From Lachnospiraceae bacterium (lineage in GTDB: Bacteria; Bacillota_A; Clostridia; Lachnospirales; Lachnospiraceae): a stretch of DNA of 29,380 nucleotides. The notes below the pieces were generated by a model. That model did not search any database, had not been told where the DNA came from, and saw only the letters and a program-made list of their open reading frames with translations. This document shows, one piece after another, positions 16,749 through 25,107 of the stretch. The position numbers and the translations under genes are program-made. The stretch covers positions 1-29,380 of the forward strand of contig QXWX01000085.1 in the NCBI GenBank assembly GCA_009911175.1, read 5' to 3'. Position 1 is the first letter of the stretch; each line of letters starts with the position of its first letter.

Positions 16749-19001
16749 ATGAAATTTACATCAGGCTATTGGATGACACGAAAGGAGATCACCCCGCTCT
16801 ATGCCGCGGAATATGCGGACCACCGTATTTTCGGCACGGAGCTTGCGGTCTATGTGCCGTCAAAGCATATCGGGGACCGGGGCGATGCCCTCAACTTAGG
16901 AATGCTGACCGTTTACCTCAGCAGTCCCATGGAAAATGTGATCAAGGTCTCTGTCCGGCATTTTGAAGGCGCTGCCTATCGCGGCCCCTTTGCGGAGATC
17001 CGGCAGACCAATCCCCAGGTCCAGATCGAGGAAACGGATACGGAACTCATTTACCGGAGCGGGCGTACCAGCGCGGTTATTGACAAGCGGCCCGCATCCT
17101 GGGGAATCCGTTTTCTGGATGGGGACCGGGAGCTGACGGAGACAGGCTACCGCAATATGGCCTATATGCAGAACCGCGACACGGGCAGAAATTATATGAC
17201 GGAGCAGCTTGCCCTGGATGTGGGCGAGTCCGTCTACGGCTTCGGGGAGCGTTTCACGCCCTTTGTGAAAAACGGACAGGTCGTAGAGATGTGGAACGAG
17301 GACGGCGGGACGGCCAGTGAGATTGCCTACAAAAATATCCCCTTCTACATTTCCAATAAAGGGTACGGCGTGCTGGTGGACAACGAGGGGGATGTTTCCT
17401 TTGAGATTGCCAGCGAGAAGGTGGAGCGGCTGCAGTTTTCCGCGGAAGGGGAACGGCTGGATTATTATGTGATTAACGGCTCTGATCCGAAGCGGACCGT
17501 GAGCCTGTACACGGAGCTGACCGGGAAGCCTGCGCTGCCCCCGGCCTGGTCCTTCGGGCTCTGGCTGACCACCTCATTTACCACGGATTACGATGAGGAG
17601 ACCACCTCCGGCTTCATCCAGGGCATGGCGGACCGGGATATCCCGCTGCAGGTGTTCCATTTTGACTGCTACTGGATGGAAGCCTACGAGTGGTGCAATT
17701 TTACCTGGGACGCGAGGACATTTCCGGAGCCGAAGGAAATGCTGAAGCGGTATCATGACAGGGGCTTGAAGATCTGTGTCTGGATCAACCCCTACATCGG
17801 CCAGAAATCTCCGCTGTTCCGGGAAGGCATGGAGCAAGGATATCTTCTGAAAAGATCAAACGGCGATGTGTGGCAGACGGATCTGTGGCAGGCGGGCATG
17901 GGGATTGTGGATTTTACCAATCCGGCGGCTGTCACCTGGTATCAGGAAAAGCTGAAAACCCTGCTGGATATGGGTGTGGACTGTTTCAAGACGGACTTCG
18001 GCGAGCGGATCCCGGTCAGGGATATCGCATATTTTGACGGCTCGGATCCGGTGAAAATGCATAATTATTATCCTTTTTTGTATAATAAAGCAGTATTTGA
18101 GCTGTTGGAGCGGGAACGAGGCACCGGGGAAGCCGTGCTGTTTGCCCGCTCCGCGACGGTGGGCGGCCAGCAGTTCCCGGCGCACTGGGGCGGCGACTGC
18201 TCCGCGTCCTACCCGTCTATGGCGGAAACGCTGCGGGCAGGCTTATCCCTGGCCTGCGCAGGCTTCGGGTTCTGGAGCCATGACATGGGCGGCTTTGAAA
18301 ATACGGCCTCTGCGGATGTGTATAAGCGCTGGTGCCAGTTCGGGATGCTCAGCTCCCACAGCCGCCTCCACGGTTCCGGCTCCTACCGTGTGCCGTGGCT
18401 CTTTGACGAGGAGGCCTGCGACGTGCTCCGGAAATTTGTTAAGGCAAAATGTGCCCTCATGCCTTATCTGTACCGGCAGGCCGTGAAGGCCCACGAGGAC
18501 GGCATCCCCATGATGCGGCCCATGTTCCTGGAATTTCCGGAGGACCGCGCCTGCGAGCCCCTGGACCGGCAGTACATGCTGGGAGATTCCCTGATGGTGG
18601 CGCCAGTGTTCAGGGAATCCGGGGAGGCGGAATATTATCTGCCGGAGGGGACCTGGTACAACCTGCTGACCGAAGCCCGGGCAGAGGGCGGCAGATGGCA
18701 TAAGGAACAATTCGATTATTTCTCCCTTCCGCTGATGCTGCGGCCGGGATCAATCCTTGCGGTGGGAGCCCATACGGAACGCCCGGATTATGCGTTTTAT
18801 GAAGGGGTAAAGCTGCTGGTGTACCTGCCCGAGGACCACGGGAAGGCAGAGACGGAGGTTACGGATCTGGACGGACATGTGGTGACGCGCGTGTTTGCAG
18901 AACGGGAAGGCAGTCAGGTGAAGGTCCGGGTGGACAGCGAGTACCGGGATTATCAGATTCAGGTAATCGGTGGGGAAGTGCTGGAGGTTGTTGAAGGGTG
19001 A
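16749..19001 (+). CDS. yicI: GH31 alpha-xylosidase (YicI-like)
   Basis: The 750-residue protein is close to E. coli YicI in length and blocks. The catalytic nucleophile is Asp416 in DCFKTDFGERIP, the same residue number as in YicI. The acid/base is Asp483 in HWGGDC. Other conserved blocks are FHFDCYWM, ICVWINPYIGQKSPLF, YFDGSDPVKMHN, LFARSATVGGQQFP and FGFWSHDMGGFENTA. The GERIP sequence after the nucleophile favours alpha-xylosidase over alpha-glucosidase. No signal peptide is present, so it acts in the cytoplasm on imported xyloglucan-type or isoprimeverose-like sugars. AGGAGG precedes ATG 16749. Specificity is inferred from similarity. Confidence 0.92.
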   Translation: MKFTSGYWMTRKEITPLYAAEYADHRIFGTELAVYVPSKHIGDRGDALNLGMLTVYLSSPMENVIKVSVRHFEGAAYRGPFAEIRQTNPQVQIEETDTELIYRSGRTSAVIDKRPASWGIRFLDGDRELTETGYRNMAYMQNRDTGRNYMTEQLALDVGESVYGFGERFTPFVKNGQVVEMWNEDGGTASEIAYKNIPFYISNKGYGVLVDNEGDVSFEIASEKVERLQFSAEGERLDYYVINGSDPKRTVSLYTELTGKPALPPAWSFGLWLTTSFTTDYDEETTSGFIQGMADRDIPLQVFHFDCYWMEAYEWCNFTWDARTFPEPKEMLKRYHDRGLKICVWINPYIGQKSPLFREGMEQGYLLKRSNGDVWQTDLWQAGMGIVDFTNPAAVTWYQEKLKTLLDMGVDCFKTDFGERIPVRDIAYFDGSDPVKMHNYYPFLYNKAVFELLERERGTGEAVLFARSATVGGQQFPAHWGGDCSASYPSMAETLRAGLSLACAGFGFWSHDMGGFENTASADVYKRWCQFGMLSSHSRLHGSGSYRVPWLFDEEACDVLRKFVKAKCALMPYLYRQAVKAHEDGIPMMRPMFLEFPEDRACEPLDRQYMLGDSLMVAPVFRESGEAEYYLPEGTWYNLLTEARAEGGRWHKEQFDYFSLPLMLRPGSILAVGAHTERPDYAFYEGVKLLVYLPEDHGKAETEVTDLDGHVVTRVFAEREGSQVKVRVDSEYRDYQIQVIGGEVLEVVEG

Positions 19002-19010
19002 GGATCTGCA

Positions 19011-19262
19011 GTGTTTAGCGATCTTATAAAGCGACTTAAAAAGCAGAGACAGCTTAGTGGTTAGGTGGTCTCTGCTTTTTATATGGCAAGAAGCGAGCAT
19101 CGGATTGCTATAGCCACAATCCTCAGATTCTTTTTTCAATCTGAAATTTATCCTTATCTGGTATCAATCAAGGCTTGCAGCTATATATTGAATATTTCTT
19201 TAGACGATCTGATTGCTGTAGAAGAAGACGAGGCTCCAAGCTTTCGGGCATCGAACGACAGT
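19011..19262 (+). pseudogene. XRE-type helix-turn-helix repressor remnant
   Basis: One frame from GTG 19011 reads VFSDLIKRLKKQRQLSG, then an in-frame TAG (19062), and later EIYPYLVSIKACSYILNISL then DDLI. These are the first helix and the last helix of Clostridial XRE repressors ('LIKRLRKQRGLSQ' and 'YPDLxSIKACxYILNISLDDL'). The middle, which should carry the recognition helix, no longer resembles an HTH. The stop plus decay show the gene is dead. A terminator hairpin lies in its 5' third. Confidence 0.6.
19038..19080 (+). terminator. intrinsic terminator after the alpha-xylosidase gene
   Basis: AAAAAGCAGAGAC (19038-19050) pairs perfectly over 13 bases with GTCTCTGCTTTTT (19068-19080), with a 17-base loop, and ends in five T residues. 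It lies 36 bases after the GH31 stop. It occurs inside the XRE remnant, so its left arm was once coding sequence. Confidence 0.85.
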
Positions 19263-19296
19263 GCAGAGGCCAGGGGCACTTTTGAACATGATGTGT

Positions 19297-20079
19297 CTAA
19301 AGCAGCCCCAGCAGTTCCTCATGAATCCGCCCATTTGTGGAGACGATGCTTCCACCCTTTCTGGGGCTTGGCGGATTGCCCTCAAAATCACTGACCCTTC
19401 CGCCTGCCTCCCGGACAAGAAGAACCCCTGCCGCGTAATCCCACGGATTCAGATAGGGCTCGAAGAAACCGCCCTGCCGTCCGCAGGCAGTGTATGCCAG
19501 CTCCAGCGCGGCGGAGCCGATCCTGCGGATGTCCTGGCACTGGTCATATACACGGCGGAACCGGGCAAAATTGGCATCGGCCAACTCACGCCGATAAGCA
19601 TAAGTCCCCAGCGCGATGATCGTCTCGGAAAGTGTTTCCGACTCCGATACGTGGATGGGCCTGCTGTTGAGAAAACTGCCATTCCCTTTATCGGCGGAAA
19701 ACAGTTCGTCGTGATACGGATTATAGATGATTCCCATCACGATCTCGTCCTGCCTGCAGAGCCCAAGGGAAACGGCGCTGTGCTGATAGTCGTGGATCAG
19801 GTTGGTGGTCCCGTCCACCGGGTCCAGGATCCAGAAGCTGTCCCCAGTCATTTCCTGCAGCCCGGTCTCCTCCCCGAGAAACTGGATCTCTGGGGCAAGG
19901 GCATACAGCTTCTCTTTCAGATAATCCTGTACCGCAAGGTCCACCTGGGTCACATAATCCGCCCGGCCCTTCTCTTTGACGTGCCCGGCCATCTCCCGGT
20001 TTTCGATCAGGTCCTTTGTGGATTTTACCAGGTCGATGATCTGCTGGATGTTTGGGGTTTGATTTGGTGAATGACTCAT
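19297..20079 (-). CDS. inositol monophosphatase family protein
   Basis: The 260-residue product carries the family's metal-binding motifs: Glu70 in FLGEETG, Asp86 and Asp89 in WILDPVDGTTN, and Asp214 in NPWDYAAGVLLVREAGG. Length matches SuhB/IMPase proteins. These are Mg-dependent, lithium-sensitive phosphatases acting on inositol phosphate, fructose-1,6-bisphosphate or related sugar phosphates; the substrate here is not decidable. The start is ATG 20079 with AAAGGAG seven bases upstream. A longer start at 20103 would place that ribosome site inside the gene. A truncated gene ends 20 bases upstream on the same strand. Confidence 0.93.
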   Translation of the reverse strand: MSHSPNQTPNIQQIIDLVKSTKDLIENREMAGHVKEKGRADYVTQVDLAVQDYLKEKLYALAPEIQFLGEETGLQEMTGDSFWILDPVDGTTNLIHDYQHSAVSLGLCRQDEIVMGIIYNPYHDELFSADKGNGSFLNSRPIHVSESETLSETIIALGTYAYRRELADANFARFRRVYDQCQDIRRIGSAALELAYTACGRQGGFFEPYLNPWDYAAGVLLVREAGGRVSDFEGNPPSPRKGGSIVSTNGRIHEELLGLL

Positions 20080-20099
20080 TTTTTTATCTCCTTTAAAAT

Positions 20100-20465
20100 T
20101 CAATACAATCTGGAATGGTTGGTTCTGGAGTCCTGAAGCCCATAGATTTCTTCTATGCTATAGGGAAGTTCGTATAAGCTGTCCCGGTAAATAATGACAA
20201 AATAATTATCGGATTGCCTGACCTGTTCGGCAAATCGTTTTGAGCGTACAAATGCATTTCCTTCATCAATAAAGATGATGCGGTCGTGATGACCCGACAG
20301 CCGCATTTCCCAATCCCCTTCCGTCAGGACGGTGCAGGCCTTTTCACAGATTAAAGTAACGCCCGAGGATTCATGCCGATTATTGTAAGCTGTTAGAAGC
20401 CGGATCATTTCTTTGCTGAGAGGATCTGTCAGCCATTCGTTTTCATACGCAACAACTATAGCAGA
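20100..20465 (-). pseudogene. C-terminal part of a larger unidentified protein
   Basis: An open frame of about 121 codons starts right after TAA and has no ribosome site; the only internal ATG, at 20408, follows a CAGCAAAG sequence. Readable pieces are VTLICEKACTVLTEGDW, HDRIIFIDEGNAFVRSKRFA and SDNYFVIIYRDSLYELPYS then IEEIYG. The pattern of strand ('IIFIDEG'), then 'SDNYFVIIYRDSL' resembles the sensor half of a P-loop ATPase, but no Walker A is present. The 5' part seems lost. Its stop lies 20 bases upstream of the phosphatase start. Confidence 0.5.
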
Positions 20466-20534
20466 TTAGGCGGTGGATTTCAAGTATTCCGGAACCTGCC
20501 GGTACATTAAAAATGAATGAGTGCATATAGATAT

Positions 20535-20568
20535 ACAAAAGAAATGCCTGTACCTCAGCACAAGCATT
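20535..20568 (-). terminator. intrinsic terminator of the surface-protein gene
   Basis: On the minus strand AATGCTTGT pairs with ACAGGCATT (one G-U pair) over an 8-base loop and is followed by TCTTTTGT. It lies about 48 bases past the stop of the BspA-like gene. Confidence 0.65.
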
Positions 20569-20615
20569 CCCCTCCAGTTCATTTTATCTATTTTGTTTCT
20601 TCCGAATCCTGCGGA

Positions 20616-23153
20616 CTACCGGCCGCTTATTTTATTCCGTTTTCTAACCGTTATTGCCATTCCGGCAGTTCCGATCGCAAGCAACCACAGAACACTCAGA
20701 TCGTTTCCTTTATGTTCTGATCCAGCAGCATTGGATCCGCCGAATACAATATCGAATTCACCGGTCATGGGAGAACGCTTTTCTGTTCCCTGTGTCCCAG
20801 TGCCGTCAGCAGATGGGGATCCGCTGTTGTTTCCGGAAGAAGTTCCGCCGGAATTGCTGCCGCCGGAAGCGCCACCGCCGGAGCCGGAATCACCGCTGCC
20901 GCCAGAGCCGGACCCGCCAGATCCAGAACCGCCGCTACCGCCAGATCCACCGCCGTTGCCACCGCCGGAGCCGCCATTGCCACCGCCAGAGCCGCCATTG
21001 CCACCGTCGGAGCCGCCGTTGCCACCGCCAGAGCCGCCGGATCCATCATCCATGCTGGCACGATCAATGACAATGACATAATCCGAAGCATGTGTAAATG
21101 TCAGTTCTGCGGTACCATTCCCGTCTATCTGGTCATCGGTGACAAATTCAAGCCTGCGGGCTCCTTCATTATAATAGAAGAGGTTTGCATATAATCCTGC
21201 GTTAGCCGAATCCATATTGATCCGAAGTACCGCGCTGTAGCCGAACTCACCGCTGTGAGCAAGACTGAGCTGTTTCGTCTGACGGTTTCCCGCCGTATTA
21301 TTTATAATATTCTGCGGGATATTTGAATTTCCAACCTGTACGGACAGATTCACATCGTTTGCATGGTCTGCGGTAACATCCTTACCGTTTACCAACCAGA
21401 CAATCCCATTTCCCATATCAAAAGAAATCGTTACATTCTTTCCTTTTATGCTGTCAAGTACATATCCGGGTACAGTGGACGCGCGGTTCATATTTACTTG
21501 AACCTGCGCTCCGTCAGAAGCAGCTTCAGCCTTTTCCTTAATAGCGTCCCAGCCCTTCGTGCCGGTTTCGTTCTCGATAAATGGAATATCCGTATCTGGC
21601 GCGGGCGGCTCCGGCGGTGTTGGCTGTTCAGGGACGTAATTATAATGTATCGTTGCCTTTGACACTGTTTCTGCCGTATCGCCTATTTTACGGATGCTGT
21701 TCCATTGCGCTTCGGTGCCGGTAAAGTAGATATCGGCCAGGGGGCAAGCTGAGAATGCAGCTGTCCCTATTGATGTGATACTATCTGGAATTACGACTGC
21801 GGTCAGCCTGGAACAAGAAGCAAATGCTGATTCTTCAATAATTTCCGTACCCTGCGGAATTTCTACTCTGGAAAGCAGAAGGCAGTTCTGAAACATTCCG
21901 TTACTAATACGGTCTATACTTTGGGGCAGTTTTACATCCATTAGCTCGTAGCATTGTGTAAATAGATTATCGCCCAGCTTCACCTGTTTACTGCCGGCAG
22001 CAAACGTTGCGCTTGTCAATTTCTGACATTGGAAAAATGCTGCGGCGCCCACCTCCCCAATACTGGCAGGCAAGGTAATAGAGGTAAGTCCTGCGCAACT
22101 CTGGAAGGCATTTTGCTCTATGGTTTCTACTCCTTCGGAAACTGTCACGGAGCTAAGGTTTGGGCATGTGCGGAAAGCGCTGTCACCGATGGTTTTTACG
22201 CCGGAAGGAATGGTGACGGAAATAATCGAAGATTCTCGAAAAGCGCTGTTGCCAATCCTTGTCACACTGGCGGGAATCTCTACGCTAAGAACCCCGCAGT
22301 TCCAAAATGCACAGGCACCGATACTGGTAACACCATTCCCGATAACGACCTTCCGGATTTGACTGCTGTTAGAGCCCCAAGGCTGATCTGCGGCACTGCT
22401 GTAATCCGGCATAGCTCCGCTGCCGGAGATGGTCAGTGTGCCCGCTTCTATCAGAGACCAGGTAAGTCCTCCATCAAGAGTTCCGTTTGCAACTTCTTTG
22501 TTGGCATCGGGATCCTCTGGTGAAACATAGCCCTCCGGGTAGCGGGTGATATAATGGCTGGTATTGCTCATTACCTCTTCTTTAGATATTGCCCGCCCCC
22601 AATGGACTTTACCTTTGTGGTCTCCTGTAGAGATGTTTCCTTCGGCAACAACTACACCTACATCACTCACTTCGAGTACGATCACTGTATGGGCATCATT
22701 ATTTACCCGCAGGATATCTCCTACTTTAATATCCTCATATGAAAACCCACCCGCTGCGTACATTCTGGCAGGCAGGCTGCCGAATGCCGCGTCGCTGAGT
22801 ATAAATGCAAAGGCTACACAGCCTACGGCAACAATATTCGATCCGCTGAGGGTTCCACCTTTCCATCTGTAATATCCCTTTGAGTCTGAATAAGGCTCAT
22901 CGTTGGTCCAGGTCGTTCCCTCCCTATAAGCATCCTGATCCTTCAATGCAATCATGGCATTATAGACTTCCGTCGAGGAAGGGATCACATTATCTCGGGC
23001 GTCCAGCCCATATGTGGATCCTTCCGCAGAAGCAGCCTCTTGCTGCAAAGGGATGTCCTGCTGCATAGTGTATTCATCCTCTGCATATGCCGCTAACGGG
23101 GAAGAAATGAATAAACACAGCGCTAAAGCCGCTGAAAAAATTCGTTGTTTCAA
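20616..23153 (-). CDS. BspA-like leucine-rich surface protein with N-terminal cysteine peptidase-like domain
   Basis: Translation from TTG 23153 (GGAGG eight bases upstream) gives 845 residues; the in-frame ATG at 23219 would put 22 non-signal residues first. The signal peptide ends near PLAAYA. Residues about 95-205 resemble an NlpC/P60 or CHAP-type fold, with Cys112 in AVGCVAFAF, His155 in AHTVIVLE and Asn173 in AEGN as a possible triad. A GTLTISGSGAMPDY block and about nine LRR_5 repeats (about 240-500, 'IPxxVTxIGxxAFxxC') follow. Then come a beta-rich region, a Gly/Ser linker and SPMTGEFD, a membrane segment and basic KRNK tail, a sortase sorting signal. Cell-wall anchored; possibly adhesive. 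Confidence 0.88.
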   Translation of the reverse strand: MKQRIFSAALALCLFISSPLAAYAEDEYTMQQDIPLQQEAASAEGSTYGLDARDNVIPSSTEVYNAMIALKDQDAYREGTTWTNDEPYSDSKGYYRWKGGTLSGSNIVAVGCVAFAFILSDAAFGSLPARMYAAGGFSYEDIKVGDILRVNNDAHTVIVLEVSDVGVVVAEGNISTGDHKGKVHWGRAISKEEVMSNTSHYITRYPEGYVSPEDPDANKEVANGTLDGGLTWSLIEAGTLTISGSGAMPDYSSAADQPWGSNSSQIRKVVIGNGVTSIGACAFWNCGVLSVEIPASVTRIGNSAFRESSIISVTIPSGVKTIGDSAFRTCPNLSSVTVSEGVETIEQNAFQSCAGLTSITLPASIGEVGAAAFFQCQKLTSATFAAGSKQVKLGDNLFTQCYELMDVKLPQSIDRISNGMFQNCLLLSRVEIPQGTEIIEESAFASCSRLTAVVIPDSITSIGTAAFSACPLADIYFTGTEAQWNSIRKIGDTAETVSKATIHYNYVPEQPTPPEPPAPDTDIPFIENETGTKGWDAIKEKAEAASDGAQVQVNMNRASTVPGYVLDSIKGKNVTISFDMGNGIVWLVNGKDVTADHANDVNLSVQVGNSNIPQNIINNTAGNRQTKQLSLAHSGEFGYSAVLRINMDSANAGLYANLFYYNEGARRLEFVTDDQIDGNGTAELTFTHASDYVIVIDRASMDDGSGGSGGGNGGSDGGNGGSGGGNGGSGGGNGGGSGGSGGSGSGGSGSGGSGDSGSGGGASGGSNSGGTSSGNNSGSPSADGTGTQGTEKRSPMTGEFDIVFGGSNAAGSEHKGNDLSVLWLLAIGTAGMAITVRKRNKISGR
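20850..21045 (-). repeat. Gly/Ser-coding low-complexity repeat
   Basis: Short tandem repeats (units coding GGSGGGN, GGSDGGN and GSGGSG) encode a flexible spacer before the sortase motif. Such DNA is prone to length change by slippage. Confidence 0.8.
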
Positions 23154-23258
23154 ATGTGTTGCCTCCTCAATTTCTGTATTGGGAAAAATCCGATTTGCGA
23201 TATGCCGCAGTCCGCTCAATAACCAGGGAACCGCAGTAGCTACGATATTCCACTTATA

Positions 23259-23287
23259 AATATATCGTCAATGTTCAGGCTTGTCAA
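23259..23287 (-). promoter_or_regulatory. strong sigma-A promoter of the surface-protein gene
   Basis: On the minus strand a perfect TTGACA (23287-23282), a 17-base spacer and TATATT (23264-23259). The predicted start near 23252 leaves a leader of about 100 bases before TTG 23153. Confidence 0.8.
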
Positions 23288-23401
23288 TAGACTTCGGAAG
23301 CAAAAAAAGAGTTTAAAAGAGTTAAGTGTTACTGTTCACGGTGCAAGCCGGTAGTTGATCAAATACTCATGAGGGGACAATTGTAGAGCCTTTTTAAAAT
23401 C

Positions 23402-23917
23402 CTACTCCGCCCTCTTATGATATTTCCAAAAATCAATCGTCTCCTGCAGATCCGCTTCGTCCTCGAACAGCTCCAGCTCCTTCGCCGTCTCAATCGCAAA
23501 ATCCACATAAGCATTTGCCCGGGCGGTGATCACATGTCCGTCATTGACAAGATCCCGATCGGCGGACAGCGTGGACTCCAAACCGTCCAATATCCCCGCA
23601 TGATTCAGCAGATCCACGCCGGCGCAGATGCCGCCGATCAGGACCCGGCGGCTTTTCAGCTCCCGCAGATATGCACGGACCTCCTCCGTATTGATTGCGG
23701 AAATATCCCCGCCCGGGACGATGAAGCTGCGGATCTGCTGAGGATCCACATCCTTCAAGGCCATGTCCACATTGACGGAATAGCCTTCTGTTGCCCGGAT
23801 TGGCTGTCCGTCAAGGGAACAATAGACGATTCCGCATCCTGTCAGGCTCATAAAATAATTCAGGATCACGATTTCAAAAAAACAGCTTGTATCATATAGT
23901 AAAAAAACATCCTTCAT
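23402..23917 (-). CDS. DJ-1/PfpI family protein
   Basis: The 171-residue protein has the DJ-1/PfpI glutamine-amidotransferase-like fold. Nucleophile-elbow Cys98 lies in IGGICAGVDLLNHAGIL, and SFIVPGGDI precedes it by about 30 residues. In the family this Cys is part of glyoxalase/deglycase, protease or chaperone-type activities; members of this short Clostridial type have no settled function. ATG 23917 follows GGAGGT. A sigma-54 factor remnant lies immediately upstream on the same strand. Confidence 0.85.
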   Translation of the reverse strand: MKDVFLLYDTSCFFEIVILNYFMSLTGCGIVYCSLDGQPIRATEGYSVNVDMALKDVDPQQIRSFIVPGGDISAINTEEVRAYLRELKSRRVLIGGICAGVDLLNHAGILDGLESTLSADRDLVNDGHVITARANAYVDFAIETAKELELFEDEADLQETIDFWKYHKRAE

Positions 23918-23965
23918 TGGGGTACCTCCATAGTGTTCAGTTTTTGTCGGAGCTGTTCAGGAACG

Positions 23966-24271
23966 CTATCCCCTTCCTTCGGGCGGCACTCGGAATACCG
24001 GCGATTTCCCGGTCTCCGCCTTTTCATTGGAACCGGGGAAAAGCTCTCTCAGGGTACAGACACCGGACGGAAGGTTAATGTATTTTCCCTGGACTGCCCG
24101 GCTGACAGTGGAAGGATGCAGTTCAAGCTCCTCTGCGGCCTGCCGCATGGTAAGCCGGATCCGCTGCCCGTGCCTGAGGGCAAAGCACTCCTGGCGGGAA
24201 AGGGCAAATCCGGCGACGCGGACCCTGCAATCTGAATATAGGTAGAGTTTAAATGGATCCTCCCTATTTAG
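23966..24271 (-). pseudogene. rpoN: sigma-54 (RpoN) remnant
   Basis: An open frame encodes GFALSRQECFALRHGQRIRL then TMRQAAEELELHPSTVSRAV, then GKYINLPSGVCTLRELF. These match the end of the core-binding domain and the HTH of sigma-54, where 'LKPLTLxDVAEELxLHxSTVSRxxxxKYxxTPxGxFxLxxFF' is invariant. The N-terminal activator-interacting region is absent. The C-terminal RpoN box (ARRTVxKYR) is also absent; the frame ends instead with an unrelated tail at 23966. The fragment is therefore broken at both ends. Confidence 0.75.
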
Positions 24272-24535
24272 TCAAGTGCTTTTTCCTTATTTTTCAAGGA
24301 TTTTTTGCTCCATATCTCAGATGAATGAGCCAAAGGAATGGACATTTCTCTGTATCTGGTACGAAAATAGCTGGTTTTGGGTATACGAAGTAAAACGTCT
24401 TCTTTTTCGTTCTACATGGCCTTATGTATACCCCTCCATCTACGGCAGCGAACCTCCCGTGTCTACCAAGATCATCTGTATTCATACAGTGTCCGAACTT
24501 CCTTCGTCCCGCCTGTCTATAACCAGGGTGTCAGC
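24272..24535. other. non-coding stretch left of the complete MITE
   Basis: The 264 bases show no supported gene. A minus-strand frame of about 63 codons (24294-24485) has no ribosome site or family signature. The stretch may be remnant DNA. Confidence 0.4.
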
Positions 24536-24700
24536 CTAGTACAGCATTGCGTAATTAACGGTGAATTCTGCGCCTGCTATTTCTGCCAGTTCTGCGTTGT
24601 CGTCAATCAACGATGCCACCGCATCGCCTCTTTCCTCCGCCTTGTCCTGACAAAAATATCAGGCACATTATTCACCATTATATACGCAATGCTGTACTAG
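24536..24700 (+). mobile_element. complete MITE-like element, 165 bp (copy 3)
   Basis: The element is bounded by CTAGTACAGCATTGCG and its inverted partner CGCAATGCTGTACTAG. The terminal inverted repeat extends about 31 bases with four or so mismatches (to GGTGAAT / ATTCACC). It has no transposase. Inside are a central hairpin CGATGC-cacc-GCATCG (24611-24626) and a second one (CCTGA...TCAGG, about 24646-24662). Three other copies or parts occur in this window. The outermost CTAG may include a TA-type target duplication. It must be moved by a transposase encoded elsewhere. Confidence 0.85.
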
Positions 24701-24811
24701 CTCCTTTACAGGGTCTTGCCCTATAGAAAATATTCCTGCCGACTACTGGCTCATTCTTTGTTTTCAGTCTTACTGACTTCATAGATATGCGTCCCAAGCC
24801 GGCACCTTATG

Positions 24812-24887
24812 TTGGACGTTTCCCCGGACCTTTCTCCACATACCCTTCAGCTTTCCTGATTCCCTTTCCGGCTGTCAAAACGTCCAA
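24812..24887. repeat. 10-bp inverted repeat in non-coding DNA
   Basis: TTGGACGTTT (24812-24821) and AAACGTCCAA (24878-24887) are perfect inverted copies separated by 56 bases of pyrimidine-rich DNA. The surrounding 24701-24918 region contains no supported gene. It could be a small element's ends or an operator pair. Confidence 0.4.
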
Positions 24888-24918
24888 TATCACCCACCTC
24901 TGCAATAAAAGATTTTGA

Positions 24919-25107
24919 GCGTGCGGTGCCGCCCGGGGAAGCAGGCTGGAAAACTACCTGTCCGGACAGGATGCCGGAAGCGAGGCGGCCTGGGAGCTGC
25001 TGGAAAGTGTACGGCGGATCATGGAAGCGCTGGATGGAACGGCTGACAGCAAAGAGCCGTTTGAGCGTCTGCGGGAGATTGAAGAAGGGCGGATCGGAGT
25101 TCGTTAG
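24919..25107 (+). pseudogene. C-terminal remnant of an unidentified protein
   Basis: The frame ending in TAG 25105 encodes RLENYLSGQDAGSEAAWELL and ESVRRIMEALDG, then PFERLREIEEGRIGVR, an acidic helical tail. Just upstream the reading continues in another frame as AIKDFERAVPPG, so a one-base shift near 24932-24937 broke it. The stop overlaps by two bases the stop of the convergent DUF4143-type remnant. I do not recognise the family. Confidence 0.45.

Noticed and set aside
20521..21081. Proline-rich plus-strand ORF opposite the surface-protein gene
   Set aside because: The Pro-rich reading is the antisense of the Gly/Ser repeat; the minus-strand gene has a promoter, ribosome site, signal peptide and sorting motif.
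24377..24700. 107-codon plus-strand ORF ending in the MITE
   Set aside because: Its second half is the element's own sequence read through, it has no ribosome site, and the same peptide pattern recurs at the other MITE copies.
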